Source: Prunella strophiata
Lineage: Eukaryota > Chordata > Aves > Passeriformes > Prunellidae
Reading direction: 5' to 3'
Length of the DNA stretch: 64,000 bases
Assembly (NCBI GenBank): GCA_036583965.1
Contig: JAZBQD010000030.1
Coordinates: 85,440,800 to 85,504,799 of the forward strand
Shown: positions 13,888 to 23,657 of the stretch, piece by piece
Position numbering within the stretch: the stretch's first letter is position 1
Layout: the number at the start of each line of letters is the position of its first letter
The notes under the pieces: generated by a model
Databases searched by the model: none
Told to the model about the DNA's origin: nothing
What the model saw: the letters and a program-made list of their open reading frames with translations, nothing else
Position numbers and translations under genes: made by a program

Positions 13888-13919
13888 TATATAAGTTCCT
13901 CACTAGGAATTTTCAGTCT
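13888..13919 (+). promoter_or_regulatory. IL1R2: IL1R2 core promoter: TATA box and initiator
   Basis: TATATAA occupies 13888-13894. An initiator match TCAGTCT (YYANWYY) lies at 13913-13919, placing +1 at A13915, 27 bp downstream of the TATA box. This is near-ideal spacing. A consensus splice donor (CAG|GTAAGTG) follows 56 bp later at 13970/13971, so this looks like the promoter of a short first exon. Direct RNA evidence is not available from the sequence alone. Confidence 0.6.
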
Positions 13920-13970
13920 GATAGCTTCTTTTTGTGAGATGCTTATGGCTGAAAAACTACAGAAACACAG
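13915..13970 (+). other. IL1R2: IL1R2 exon 1 (5' leader)
   Basis: Predicted first exon, bounded by the initiator at 13915 and the donor CAG|GTAAGTG. It holds two in-frame ATGs (13939 and 13945). If it is spliced to the acceptor at 15512, this frame runs open through exon 2 in the register of the ATG at 15562. It then leaves the receptor frame and stops in exon 3. It is therefore probably leader sequence with an upstream open frame. Another 5' exon between here and 15512 cannot be excluded. Confidence 0.5.
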
Positions 13971-15512
13971 GTAAGTGAAATCTGATTGAAATTTGGGAAT
14001 GAAAACCTTCCCTAAACCCTCAAATGGCTTATGGAGATTGTTAGTTACTAAACCAAAGGAAACCAGAAAGCTCTGAACAGAATAACCAAGTATTTTTGCC
14101 AGGCAAAGGGTCTGAAGAGAGAGAAACTCACCTGCTACAGGGTATTGATGTGAACCATGGGGTTTTTTAATGCCTCTAGCACCTGGTTCAGGTGTAGCTG
14201 AGAGAGGCTAGAGCTCCTTACCAATTCCCTGGAAACCCAGGCAGACCTAAGAGTAGGGAAGATGACCCATGATTATGAAAGAGTATTATTGAGCAAGAAG
14301 GTTGGTTTTGTGGTGTTGTACAGATGACAATAATCTGGAAATAGTTTATTGTAGTCAAACTCTCAGATGTCAGGTAAGTAGCTACTAGAACAAGAAGAAA
14401 TTTGTATTAAAACCATGATGGAAGTAGGAGCAGGACAGGATACAAAAAGATACCCAAAGGTATGTACCTATGAATATGGCTTTGTTATATTGGTAGAAAT
14501 ATTTTTTTTATTTGATTTGAAATAGTTGTACAATCATTTAATATTCATCATAGTTTTAAGGTAATGTTAAATGCATGCAATTTCCGTTTCTGTATATAAA
14601 ATGGAAATAGTATAGTGTATCATGTGGATATGTGTACTGTATTTCTCATAAATTCCTGACACAGAGCATAAACTAGTGCCTCTCTCCAGCATGTTTTATA
14701 TATTTTTGCCCATGGCACACCAAGGTAAAACATAATCAATCAACTGAGTAGCAGGAGCTGAAACCTCGTGGCAGAGCAGAAGCATTCACTGATGTACACA
14801 GACATAGGCATGCCTGTGTCAGGTCCATACAGATGACACTTGGTGAATGACTGGCAGAGGAGAATTTTGTTTTCCTTTAGTAGCCACCCTGTCTGATTTT
14901 CTGGATAGGTTGTTCAGGGTTTTCCTTATATTTTTTTTTAGAACAGATAGTAATAGTGTCCATGCTGAAAACTTGTGCATCGCCAGCAAGATGGGTATAC
15001 ATGCCATGGGACTTAATGTTTTTTGTCCCAACAGAAACATATGTTGGAGACAAGAAAGCTTGGCTCTGCTTGTAGCAGGATGTTTTCCTGCAGCCTGATT
15101 CACACTAGCTGGCCTACTTTGCTCCTGTGTTTGCCCAAGCTACTACACTACAGCTCACTCAAAGCAGCTGACCTGTGCCTCAGTCACATCTTACTGCAAA
15201 ATAAGCTGAGCTAAATTTTTCCACCTATAGCTGTTGCTCTGAAAAGCTGTGGGGACAGCAGCATCTTGTGGTATGCTGTTTTCATCTTCTGGAGTGAAAG
15301 GGAAGGGCCAAAAGTGATGTGTGTGTGCCAACAAGCCAGATGTTCTGGTTCCACAGTTCAGCCCCCATAAACTAGGGATGGAGACACCTTTCTACTCACT
15401 GAGGATGGACCAAAGCTCCCCAGATCTGGAGTGAGAAAAATAGCAGTTAATTCTTTAGATAATATTGAGTATTTTGATTATATAATCTGTCTTGTAATAA
15501 ACTTCCTTGTAG

Positions 15513-15641
15513 ATTTCAAAACACTTTCCTTCCACCCTCTTCTGATTTCCTGTGGAAAAAAATGCACAGGGCTCTTCTTTGTCCTGGTGACGTGCACAGT
15601 AGGTGCCTCTGCTTTCAGACTCCAGCAAGCCAAAAACACAG
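15513..15641 (+). CDS. IL1R2: IL1R2 exon 2: start region and signal peptide
   Basis: The acceptor is probably CTTCCTTGTAG at 15512, or an alternative after the pyrimidine-rich tract at CACAG (15569). The donor is ACAG|GTAAGTG at 15641. From 15572 the receptor frame reads LFFVLVTCTVGASAF followed by RLQQAKNT, a clear hydrophobic signal peptide. It lines up with the human start, which shares L-x-V-L-V and S-A-F-x-L-Q. The expected start ATG CAC AGG (15562-15570) is separated from this frame by one extra G in the GGG at 15569-15571. As written, translation from 15562 goes out of frame. No in-frame ATG for the receptor frame is visible in this exon or in exon 1. This could be a real frameshift, a sequencing error or an unseen upstream coding exon. 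Confidence 0.75.
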
Positions 15642-15738
15642 GTAAGTGTATATTTGGTTTTTTTCCTTCTGTTTCCCTCACCATTCTTTTTAATGTTCCT
15701 CTCTGACAGTAATGTAAAAATATCTCTGATTTGTATAG

Positions 15739-15997
15739 AAAACTGCCCAGATCACACCGTGTTTTTCAAACACTACTATGAACTGCATGGAGAACCTGTG
15801 GTTCTGAAATGCCCTTCCCCCAGATACAAACACTTGGATTTCTCTACCTTGACCCCTAATATTACATGGTATAAAAATGGTTCAAACAACATGATATCAG
15901 GAAGAGATGAAGATTCAAGAATCTGGGCAAAAGGAAATGCACTCTGGTTTTTACCAGTGATGCTAGAAGACTCAGGAATATATATCTGCACAAGAAG
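15739..15997 (+). CDS. IL1R2: IL1R2 exon 3: first Ig domain
   Basis: The acceptor is TTTGTATAG and the donor AAG|GTAGGT. The exon encodes residues 27-113. Cys29, Cys51 and Cys110 match the conserved cysteines of Ig domain 1 in IL-1 receptors, and the fourth, Cys118, is in exon 4. The Ig core is visible as W70 in ITWYKNGSN, the IWAKGNALWFLP block, and the DSGIYIC motif ending at Cys110. N-glycosylation sequons are NIT at 67 and NGS at 73. The human counterpart has TRMWAQDGALWLLP and DSGTYVC in the same places, which supports IL1R2 rather than another family member. Confidence 0.93.
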
Positions 15998-17816
15998 GTA
16001 GGTATTAAAAAGAAAATCTAGTTCACTAACAAAATTGCTATGTCTAAAAGCATTACCTTGATTTTAAACTCAAGTTATATTCAGAGCATTTCTGGTTAAG
16101 ATAATTTCCTTGCTGACCTTATTAGAGAGAAAAAAAGTGGGAAGTCAGGACCCTTAGAATGCGTTGCATGTCTCCTATAGCTACCAGTACTGAAATCTGG
16201 ATAAATTATGACACAGGGTTGCCACTTTGGCTACAATCTCACAGGAGGATAGTGTACAGAGAGTTTTTTCTAGTTACCTCTGAGCCAGTCAGCTATTACA
16301 AGTGGGGCATGCTGGCTCTGGATTTGTTGAGGACTGAGGAAGGCAAAAAATCTAAGGGTGATGACTCTTAGAGCCTGAACTTCTGAAGATGTTCCAGGTC
16401 CCTGTCCCCTGCCATCTCCTGCTGCCAGCCAGCCTCTCAGTATACCTGTGGCACTTGGCTCTGGGGTTTATACTGGAGAACATATCTCTACATCCCTGGA
16501 GCTGCTTGTGGACAGCATGGTCTCCTTGCTTGCACAGCACACTTTGTGAGGGATGTGTGTCAGCAGTAGAAGACATGGACAAGCTCAGAAATCGTGCTCA
16601 GTGTGTCGGGTTGGCCTTTCCCCATGTGTCAGCAGCAATTTCAGTTGTGGAGCAGAAGAGAAGATGCTGGTAGTGAAGCCCAAACAGCAAAAGGTTGCAA
16701 ATACTGTTCTAGAGCAGAGTAGTTGCCTGAGATGTTCAAGAGTGCTTTTAAATCCCCTTTTTGGACTATCCTGCCTCACTTTGTCAATATATAACACTAT
16801 GGCAGTATTACTGAGAGACCTGGTAAAATGCTGTGAAATTTGTTTGAAAAAGACAAGCAAGAGCCAAGTAGGTAACTTCATTGCTAACATTATTACAGGA
16901 TTAACAAAGTGCAAGCAAATTTACATTCCCTTTACAAATTATCCCACAGGGAAACCAGCAGATCTTTTTATCAACTCTGTAAAAGGAAGGTAGCAGCAAA
17001 CTATCACAGATCTCTGCTTCTGTGTTCTGTGGAGCAAATATTTTGGATTTGGGCATCTGGCCTGCACATGACAGATGGCCAGAGTGCCCTGGCAATAGTG
17101 TCAGTCTGTCTGCTTGCAGCCCACAGCTGCTCTCCTGGAGGTGGCAGCTGGGCCCCCTTGGCTTTGCTGGCCCCTTCAAGGATCATGCACTGCCCCAAGT
17201 AGAGAGAGGCATCTCTGAAGCAGGGTTCCAGAGGTTATAAAGGGTGGAATTTAAGCATCTATCTCTCCCACAGCGGTCTTCCTTGGGACTGGAAGTGTTT
17301 GTCACTTGGGGCCAGAAAGAAAAGTTGAATATTGTGAACCTTTCAACGCCAGAATGCCTTATTTGCTACAGAAAATTATATGTACTTGCAGAAATATCTA
17401 TGGTTGTGCAGTAGTAACTAGCTGATGTATTGTACCTACATGCTTTAAGCTTTTTATTTAATCAGTAGAGTTTTCACAGTCAAAACCTCTTCCAAGGAAA
17501 TGGGGGAGAGTTCATGACACACCTGCTACTGTTCAGGTTAACATGTTCCCCCTCCTTACACAATTAAAATCGTGCTGCAGCCTAAAGGTGCACAGGAGAC
17601 TGTACTAAAAAGGATTGAAGGTCTGAGGCAGATGTGTCAGCAACATGTTTCAATTGTGCCAAAAGAACAGTACCAGTGATTTTCCAGCATCCCTCCTGGT
17701 ATGATTTCAGTCTTGGCCTCTGTTAAGGAGGGAAATGGAGCCAGGAGGAAACCAAGGGTGTCATTTGAGTTCCCCTCATCACTCCTGGGGGCTCACCTCT
17801 CCTGCTCTGCCATCAG

Positions 17817-17991
17817 GAACTCCTCTTACTGCGCCGAGGTCTCCATCCACCTCACAGTTGTGGAGAAAACAGCTGCTCAGGAGATTGCCTATCCCCAGGT
17901 CCTCTTCACTTTCACCTCTGGAAAGATTGTTTGTCCTGACCTGTGGGATTTTACACCAAATAGGACAAGCCTGGAGCTCAAGTGGTACAAG
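17817..17991 (+). CDS. IL1R2: IL1R2 exon 4: end of Ig1, start of Ig2
   Basis: The acceptor is CTCTGCCATCAG and the donor AAG|GTAGAA. The exon encodes residues 113-171. It starts with RNSSYC (human RNASYC), supplying Cys118 of domain 1. It continues through the inter-domain strand with AYPQVLFTF and the first cysteine of Ig2 in VCPDLWDFT (Cys152), and ends at W169-Y170-K171, the Ig2 core tryptophan. Sequons are NSS at 114 and NRT at 161. The exon ends in phase 0 exactly as in the human gene model WYK|D. Confidence 0.92.
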
Positions 17992-19390
17992 GTAGAACAT
18001 TTACTTCCTCTTTATGCATAGCCTCATCCCAACTTGGCACATAAATCTCCACTTTACATTTCAACTGAACATCACGTGGCTTAAGTCACTAACATAGTGT
18101 AATATACTGGGAATTTTGGGGCAGATGTATACATTTTAAGAAAAGTTCTCTGAGGCACATTCAGCACAGGGTGAAGAGTTTCACATGTTTTATGTTCTCA
18201 CAGGCAGTGCAACTGTTTATAAACCTAGATTATTTACCCAGCTCCAGGGTTTGCCACCTGATATCAGGCCCTTCTCTTTGGCACTGTGCTTCTTTTCATG
18301 GCCCCTCTAGTGAATCCCATAAAGTATCCTCCCAGGGATACTGCCTCCATGTTCAGGTGGAGCTTTCAATTAATCAACTGGAATACACCATTTGGAAATA
18401 CTGAATGAATTACAAATGCTTGGAGTGTTCTCTTGCCTAACTGGCCAGTTTGCTGCTTTTCAAGTAGGCAAGCCTGGGTTTGCCTCTAAGATCAAATACA
18501 ACCTCCTTGGCTGTTCAATTTCACACTGGAGAGCAGGGGATTCTTCTTCCATTTCCATAATCCCTCAGTTTAGCTTTCATTTACACTCCCACTGTGATCA
18601 CATGCTCTGCCTTGTGCAGCTGTAGCCTTACCATAGGATGCAATGTACAGGCTGACTTGCAGTGCCTAGGTTATGATCTGTACTATACCAGCAAAATGTT
18701 GCTGCTCAGGACTCCCTTCAGAAGTGGGAACATAACCCACTTCATCTAAGTGAAAGGCTGCCCCCCTCAACGTGGTTCTTGTTACAAATGTAAGAAAGAG
18801 CTACCCTGCCTTCATGAGGGAGGAACATAACTTCTCCTAGCAGGTCTCCAGACCATGTATGGGATACAGAATTTCTATTTTCAGGAATTTCTAATTGTCT
18901 ATAGGGTAAGTAACAGTTACGTGAAATCCTGCGTGATTTCAAAGTATTTGTCTTCAAAGAACACCTTAGAATATTACTCTTCTGTGATCATGTATGGAAA
19001 GTATGGAAACGTACACATGGATATGTATGGATAATATTGTGAAAACCTCCATAGGTACTAACATCTTGTGTGATTGCTCTTAAGATGACTCAAGGAAGAG
19101 CCTATTATAAGTTTTCCATCTTTAAATGTGCACTTTATGGAAGAGCTATGCACACACATTATAGATAGATTAAAATAGCAATTCTTCACACTACACAGAT
19201 ATAGTGCCACAAGGCATTTTAGAGATGGATACATATTAAAAGAACTTGTGCTTTAGTGGGAAAGCAGAACAGCTCAGATTTCCCAGTGATAAGTGAACTT
19301 CTAATAACAGAGAGACAGAGATAATTTGTCTGAGAGTTACACAGGGTGTAGTTATCTGAGTCATAACATCAATTTCTTTCCTTTCTCCAG

Positions 19391-19565
19391 GATGCTCAGT
19401 CTTTGGAAGAGGACAATGAAAGATTCATCATTCTGAAAGGTTCAGCATCTCTGATCATGACATCTGTGCTACCAGCAGATGCGGGGTATTACACCTGCAA
19501 GATGTCATTTCCATTTGAAGGTGTGGCGTATGAAATCACCAGGACAATTCAACTGGAGACTGTTG
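19391..19565 (+). CDS. IL1R2: IL1R2 exon 5: second half of Ig2
   Basis: The acceptor is TTTCCTTTCTCCAG and the donor GTTG|GTAAAT. The exon encodes residues 172-229. The motif EEDNERF corresponds to human DKDNEKF. ADAGYYTC gives Cys207, which pairs with Cys152, and YEITRTIQLE corresponds to human YNITRSIELR. The exon ends in phase 1. The following intron contains a CR1 copy and the long minisatellite. Confidence 0.93.
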
Positions 19566-19584
19566 GTAAATATAGTATCAGATG

Positions 19585-20051
19585 ATCAGAGGGATGGAGC
19601 ACCTCTCCTACCAGGGAAGGCTGAGAGAATTGGGTTTATTCAGCATGGAAAAGAGAAGGCTTTGGTGTGACTGAATTGTGGCCTACCAGTACCTGAAGGG
19701 GACTTATAAGAAAAATGGAGAGGGGCTTCTTACAAGAGCATGAAGTGACAGGACAAGGGCGAGTGGCTTCAGACCGAAAGAGGGCAGGTTGAGATTAGCT
19801 GTTAGGATGAAGTTTTTACTGAGAGGGTAGTGAGGCACTGGCCCAGGTTGCCCAGAGAAGTTGTGGATGCCCCCACCCCCCTCCCTGGAAGGAAGATTGG
19901 ATGGGGATTTAAGCAACCTGGTCTAGTGGAAAGTGACCCTGCCCATGGCAGGAGGGTTGGAACTAGGGGTCCTAGGAACCTTTCAGGAAAGGTTTTAGGA
20001 ACCTTTAAGGTTTCTTCCAACCTAAATGATTCTGTGGTTCTGTGATTCAAT
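19585..20051 (+). mobile_element. CR1 LINE 3' end in IL1R2 intron 5
   Basis: A nearly complete CR1 3' region in the sense orientation. Landmarks are 'gatggagcacctctcct', 'gaggcactggcccaggttgc', 'gagaagttgtggatgcccc', 'agcaacctggtctagtgg', 'gaccctgcccatggcagg' and 'tccaacctaaatgattctg', with the terminal short repeat 'gattctgtggttctgtgatt'. It begins about 20 bp after the exon 5 donor. It is less decayed than the CR1 pieces at 1806 and 43455. Confidence 0.92.
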
Positions 20052-20326
20052 GATGGACATATTAAAACATTACAGCATGTAAGAAAGCCTCTTCTTTGCT
20101 AATGAAACTCTTGAGAGGAGCTCATGCTCAGCCTTTCAGCCGTGCCAAGGGAGTGCTTGTCCTGGCCCTGAAGGGACTCCCACAGCACCCCTGGCAGGCC
20201 GGGGGTCTCTCCTGCAAATACCCGCGTTTGTTAGACGGAATAATTGATGTCTTGGGGGCAGGAGGGGGCGCGTCACAGCCAGGCCTTCAGGGGAGCTCGG
20301 GGATCAGCCTTTTGGCGGCGGCCCAG

Positions 20327-22771
20327 GACGGGGACAGGCCGCGGTGTCGCAGGGCGGGGACAGGCCAAGGTGTCGCAGGGCAGGGACAGCCAAGGTGTCG
20401 CAGGGCGGGGACAGCCAAGGTGTCGCAGGCGGGGACAGCCAAGGTGTCGCAGGCGGGGACAGCCAAGGTGTCGCAGGGCGGGGACAGCCAAGGTGTCGCA
20501 GGGCGGGGACAGCCAAGGTGTCGCAGGGCGGGGACAGCCAAGGTGTCGCAGGGCGGGGACAGCCAAGGTGTCGCAGGGCGGGGACAGCCAAGGTGTCGCA
20601 GGGCGGGGACAGCCAAGGTGTCGCAGGGCGGGGACAGCCAAGGTGTCGCAGGGCGGGGACAGCCAAGGTGTCACAGGGCAGGGACAGCCAAGGTGTCGCA
20701 GGGCGGGGACAGCCAAGGTGTCGCAGGGCGGGGACAGCCAAGGTGTCGCAGGGCGGGGACAGCCAAGGTGTCGCAGGGCGGGGACAGCCAAGGTGTCGCA
20801 GGGCGGGGACAGCCAAGGTGTCGCAGGGCGGGGACAGCCAAGGTGTCGCAGGGCGGGGACAGCCAAGGTGTCGCAGGGCGGGGACAGCCAAGGTGTCGCA
20901 GGGCGGGGACAGCCAAGGTGTCGCAGGGCGGGGACAGCCAAGGTGTCGCAGGGCGGGGACAGCCAAGGTGTCGCAGGGCGGGGACAGCCAAGGTGTCGCA
21001 GGGCGGGGACAGCCAAGGTGTCGCAGGGCGGGGACAGCCAAGGTGTCGCAGGGCGGGGACAGCCAAGGTGTCGCAGGGCGGGGACAGCCAAGGTGTCGCA
21101 GGGCGGGGACAGCCAAGGTGTCGCAGGGCGGGGACAGCCAAGGTGTCGCAGGGCGGGGACAGCCAAGGTGTCGCAGGGCGGGGACAGCCAAGGTGTCGCA
21201 GGGCGGGGACAGCCAAGGTGTCGCAGGGCGGGGACAGCCAAGGTGTCGCAGGGCGGGGACAGCCAAGGTGTCGCAGGGCGGGGACAGCCAAGGTGTCGCA
21301 GGGCGGGGACAGCCAAGGTGTCGCAGGGCGGGGACAGCCAAGGTGTCGCAGGGCGGGGACAGCCAAGGTGTCGCAGGGCGGGGACAGCCAAGGTGTCGCA
21401 GGGCGGGGACAGCCAAGGTGTCGCAGGGCGGGGACAGCCAAGGTGTCGCAGGGCGGGGACAGCCAAGGTGTCGCAGGGCGGGGACAGCCAAGGTGTCGCA
21501 GGGCGGGGACAGCCAAGGTGTCGCAGGGCGGGGACAGCCAAGGTGTCGCAGGGCGGGGACAGCCAAGGTGTCGCAGGGCGGGGACAGCCAAGGTGTCGCA
21601 GGGCGGGGACAGCCAAGGTGTCGCAGGGCGGGGACAGCCAAGGTGTCGCAGGGCGGGGACAGCCAAGGTGTCGCAGGGCGGGGACAGCCAAGGTGTCGCA
21701 GGGCGGGGACAGCCAAGGTGTCGCAGGGCGGGGACAGCCAAGGTGTCGCAGGGCGGGGACAGCCAAGGTGTCGCAGGGCGGGGACAGCCAAGGTGTCGCA
21801 GGGCGGGGACAGCCAAGGTGTCGCAGGGCGGGGACAGCCAAGGTGTCGCAGGGCGGGGACAGCCAAGGTGTCGCAGGGCGGGGACAGCCAAGGTGTCGCA
21901 GGGCGGGGACAGCCAAGGTGTCGCAGGGCGGGGACAGCCAAGGTGTCGCAGGGCGGGGACAGCCAAGGTGTCGCAGGGCGGGGACAGCCAAGGTGTCGCA
22001 GGGCGGGGACAGCCAAGGTGTCGCAGGGCGGGGACAGCCAAGGTGTCGCAGGGCGGGGACAGCCAAGGTGTCGCAGGGCGGGGACAGCCAAGGTGTCGCA
22101 GGGCGGGGACAGCCAAGGTGTCGCAGGGCGGGGACAGCCAAGGTGTCGCAGGGCGGGGACAGCCAAGGTGTCGCAGGGCGGGGACAGCCAAGGTGTCGCA
22201 GGGCGGGGACAGCCAAGGTGTCGCAGGGCGGGGACAGCCAAGGTGTCGCAGGGCGGGGACAGCCAAGGTGTCGCAGGGCGGGGACAGCCAAGGTGTCGCA
22301 GGGCGGGGACAGCCAAGGTGTCGCAGGGCGGGGACAGCCAAGGTGTCGCAGGGCGGGGACAGCCAAGGTGTCGCAGGGCGGGGACAGCCAAGGTGTCGCA
22401 GGGCGGGGACAGCCAAGGTGTCGCAGGGCGGGGACAGCCAAGGTGTCGCAGGGCGGGGACAGCCAAGGTGTCGCAGGGCGGGGACAGCCAAGGTGTCGCA
22501 GGGCGGGGACAGCCAAGGTGTCGCAGGGCGGGGACAGCCAAGGTGTCGCAGGGCGGGGACAGCCAAGGTGTCGCAGGGCGGGGACAGCCAAGGTGTCGCA
22601 GGGCGGGGACAGCCAAGGTGTCGCAGGGCGGGGACAGCCAAGGTGTCGCAGGGCGGGGACAGCCAAGGTGTCGCAGGGCGGGGACAGCCAAGGTGTCGCA
22701 GGGCGGGGACAGCCAAGGTGTCGCAGGGCGGGGACAGCCAAGGTGTCGCAGGGCGGGGACAGCCAATGTGT
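20327..22771. repeat. 25-bp GC-rich minisatellite, about 97 units, ending inside IL1R2 exon 6
   Basis: The unit is GCCAAGGTGTCGCAGG followed by GCGGGGACA: 25 bp, 72% G+C, two CpGs. Counting from the GCC of each unit, starts fall at 20338, 20364, 20389, 20414, 20438 and 20462, then every 25 bp to 22762. Units of 24-26 bp and base variants, including one with TCACAGGGCA at about 20672, cluster at the left end. From about 20687 to the right end some 83 units look identical. There is no stop codon in any of the six frames, which creates very long but meaningless open frames. The last unit runs into IL1R2 exon 6, whose first nine bases match the unit with one mismatch (CCAATGTGT against CCAAGGTGT). 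Copy number may be affected by assembly. Confidence 0.97.
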
Positions 22772-22804
22772 ATCCAGCCCAAAAGACAACATCAGCTGCT
22801 CTTG
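22763..22804 (+). CDS. IL1R2: IL1R2 exon 6: Ig2-Ig3 linker, acceptor inside the minisatellite
   Basis: A 42-nt exon encoding ANVYPAQKTTSAAL (residues 230-243) with split codons at both ends. The donor is CTTG|GTAAGG. Human IL1R2 has VIISPLKTISASLG here, so this is the right linker. The only nearby acceptor that preserves the frame is the ACAG at 22759-22762, which belongs to the last minisatellite unit and has no pyrimidine tract before it. Residues that precede this motif in human (a lysine-rich stretch and TIPV) have no equivalent, which suggests the array has replaced the 5' part of the exon. Skipping the exon would keep the frame, since both flanking junctions are phase 1. Its use in mRNA is likely but unproven. 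Confidence 0.75.
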
Positions 22805-23521
22805 GTAAGGCCCTAACATCATATTCGGAAACGTTCAGTCAGAGAAAAACTAGAGCAGGTCCTCTTATGGTGCAACTTGTTGGCATAAATTGTTGTAGGT
22901 TTTTGATCTCAATTATATTAGTTGAGGGTTGGTGCTAGAGTATTCTTTGCTTTTTAATAAAATCTACAACTAGATGCTGTCTTTTGGGTATATAGATAGA
23001 CTTCCATATAATTAGATACAGTCTGAAATCACCTTATCCCTGAGTTACAGTAGTTATAGCTGATTAAAAAGTTTCAGAAATTCTGCAAAATCATTTTATC
23101 CCTGGAAGTCCAACCTTCAGCTGAATGTCCACCCACAGCATGTCTGAGTGAAGCTGTGCTGCTGGTTAATGCAGCTGCTCCAGAGGGGTAAATCACACAC
23201 TGCCCTTTGGGCTGCACTGTGTCACCAAGGGCAAGGCCACAGGGACACAGCCTTGCTTCTGGGGAATGTGTTTAGAGTTGGTAAGTGTTGCATTAGGGAA
23301 ATTATTTGGCTAGCAGCAGGAAGAACTGCCACACTGGAGGGTCTTGCTGCCAAGGAGTAGAGAATCAAAAGCAATCTGGAGGTTAACTTCAGTTTTGAAA
23401 GTAGCAGGTTCTTGACATGTGTGGGATCTCCCACTGGAGTTGTTGGTTTTCACCAAAAGAAAGAGTAGCTCTTCATATGTATCAAAATTGTTTTTCAATC
23501 TTTTTTTTTCTTTTTTGACAG

Positions 23522-23657
23522 GCTCCAAGATGACTCTCCCGTGCAAAGTGTTTGTTGGGCTGAGCAGCCATTTCCAAACTGATGTGGAATGGCTGGCAAA
23601 TGACACCAGTGTCGACGTGGTTTATAAACAAAGCAGAGTTACAGAGGGGGAAAGACA
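23522..23657 (+). CDS. IL1R2: IL1R2 exon 7: first half of Ig3
   Basis: The acceptor is TTTTTTGACAG and the donor GACA|GTAAGT. The exon encodes residues 244-289. KMTLPCKVFVG (Cys251) corresponds to human RLTIPCKVFLG. W267 lies in VEWLANDT (human WWTANDT), and RVTEGERQ corresponds to human RVTEGPRQ. The sequon is NDT at 270. Match quality to human IL1R2 is high throughout. Confidence 0.94.

Noticed and set aside
15431..15512. Extension of the IL1R2 exon 2 frame upstream to 15431
   Set aside because: The codon at 15431 is GTG, not ATG, and a plausible splice acceptor lies at 15512; the upstream part is probably intron.
20338..22762. Regularly spaced repeats that might suggest a CRISPR array
   Set aside because: There are no unique spacers; units are directly tandem and the host is a vertebrate.
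20096..22938. Several 700-906 codon open frames on both strands
   Set aside because: They are produced by a 25-bp repeat lacking stop codons in all six frames; the peptide is a simple rotation of the unit. Only the final 42 nt of one frame belongs to a real exon.
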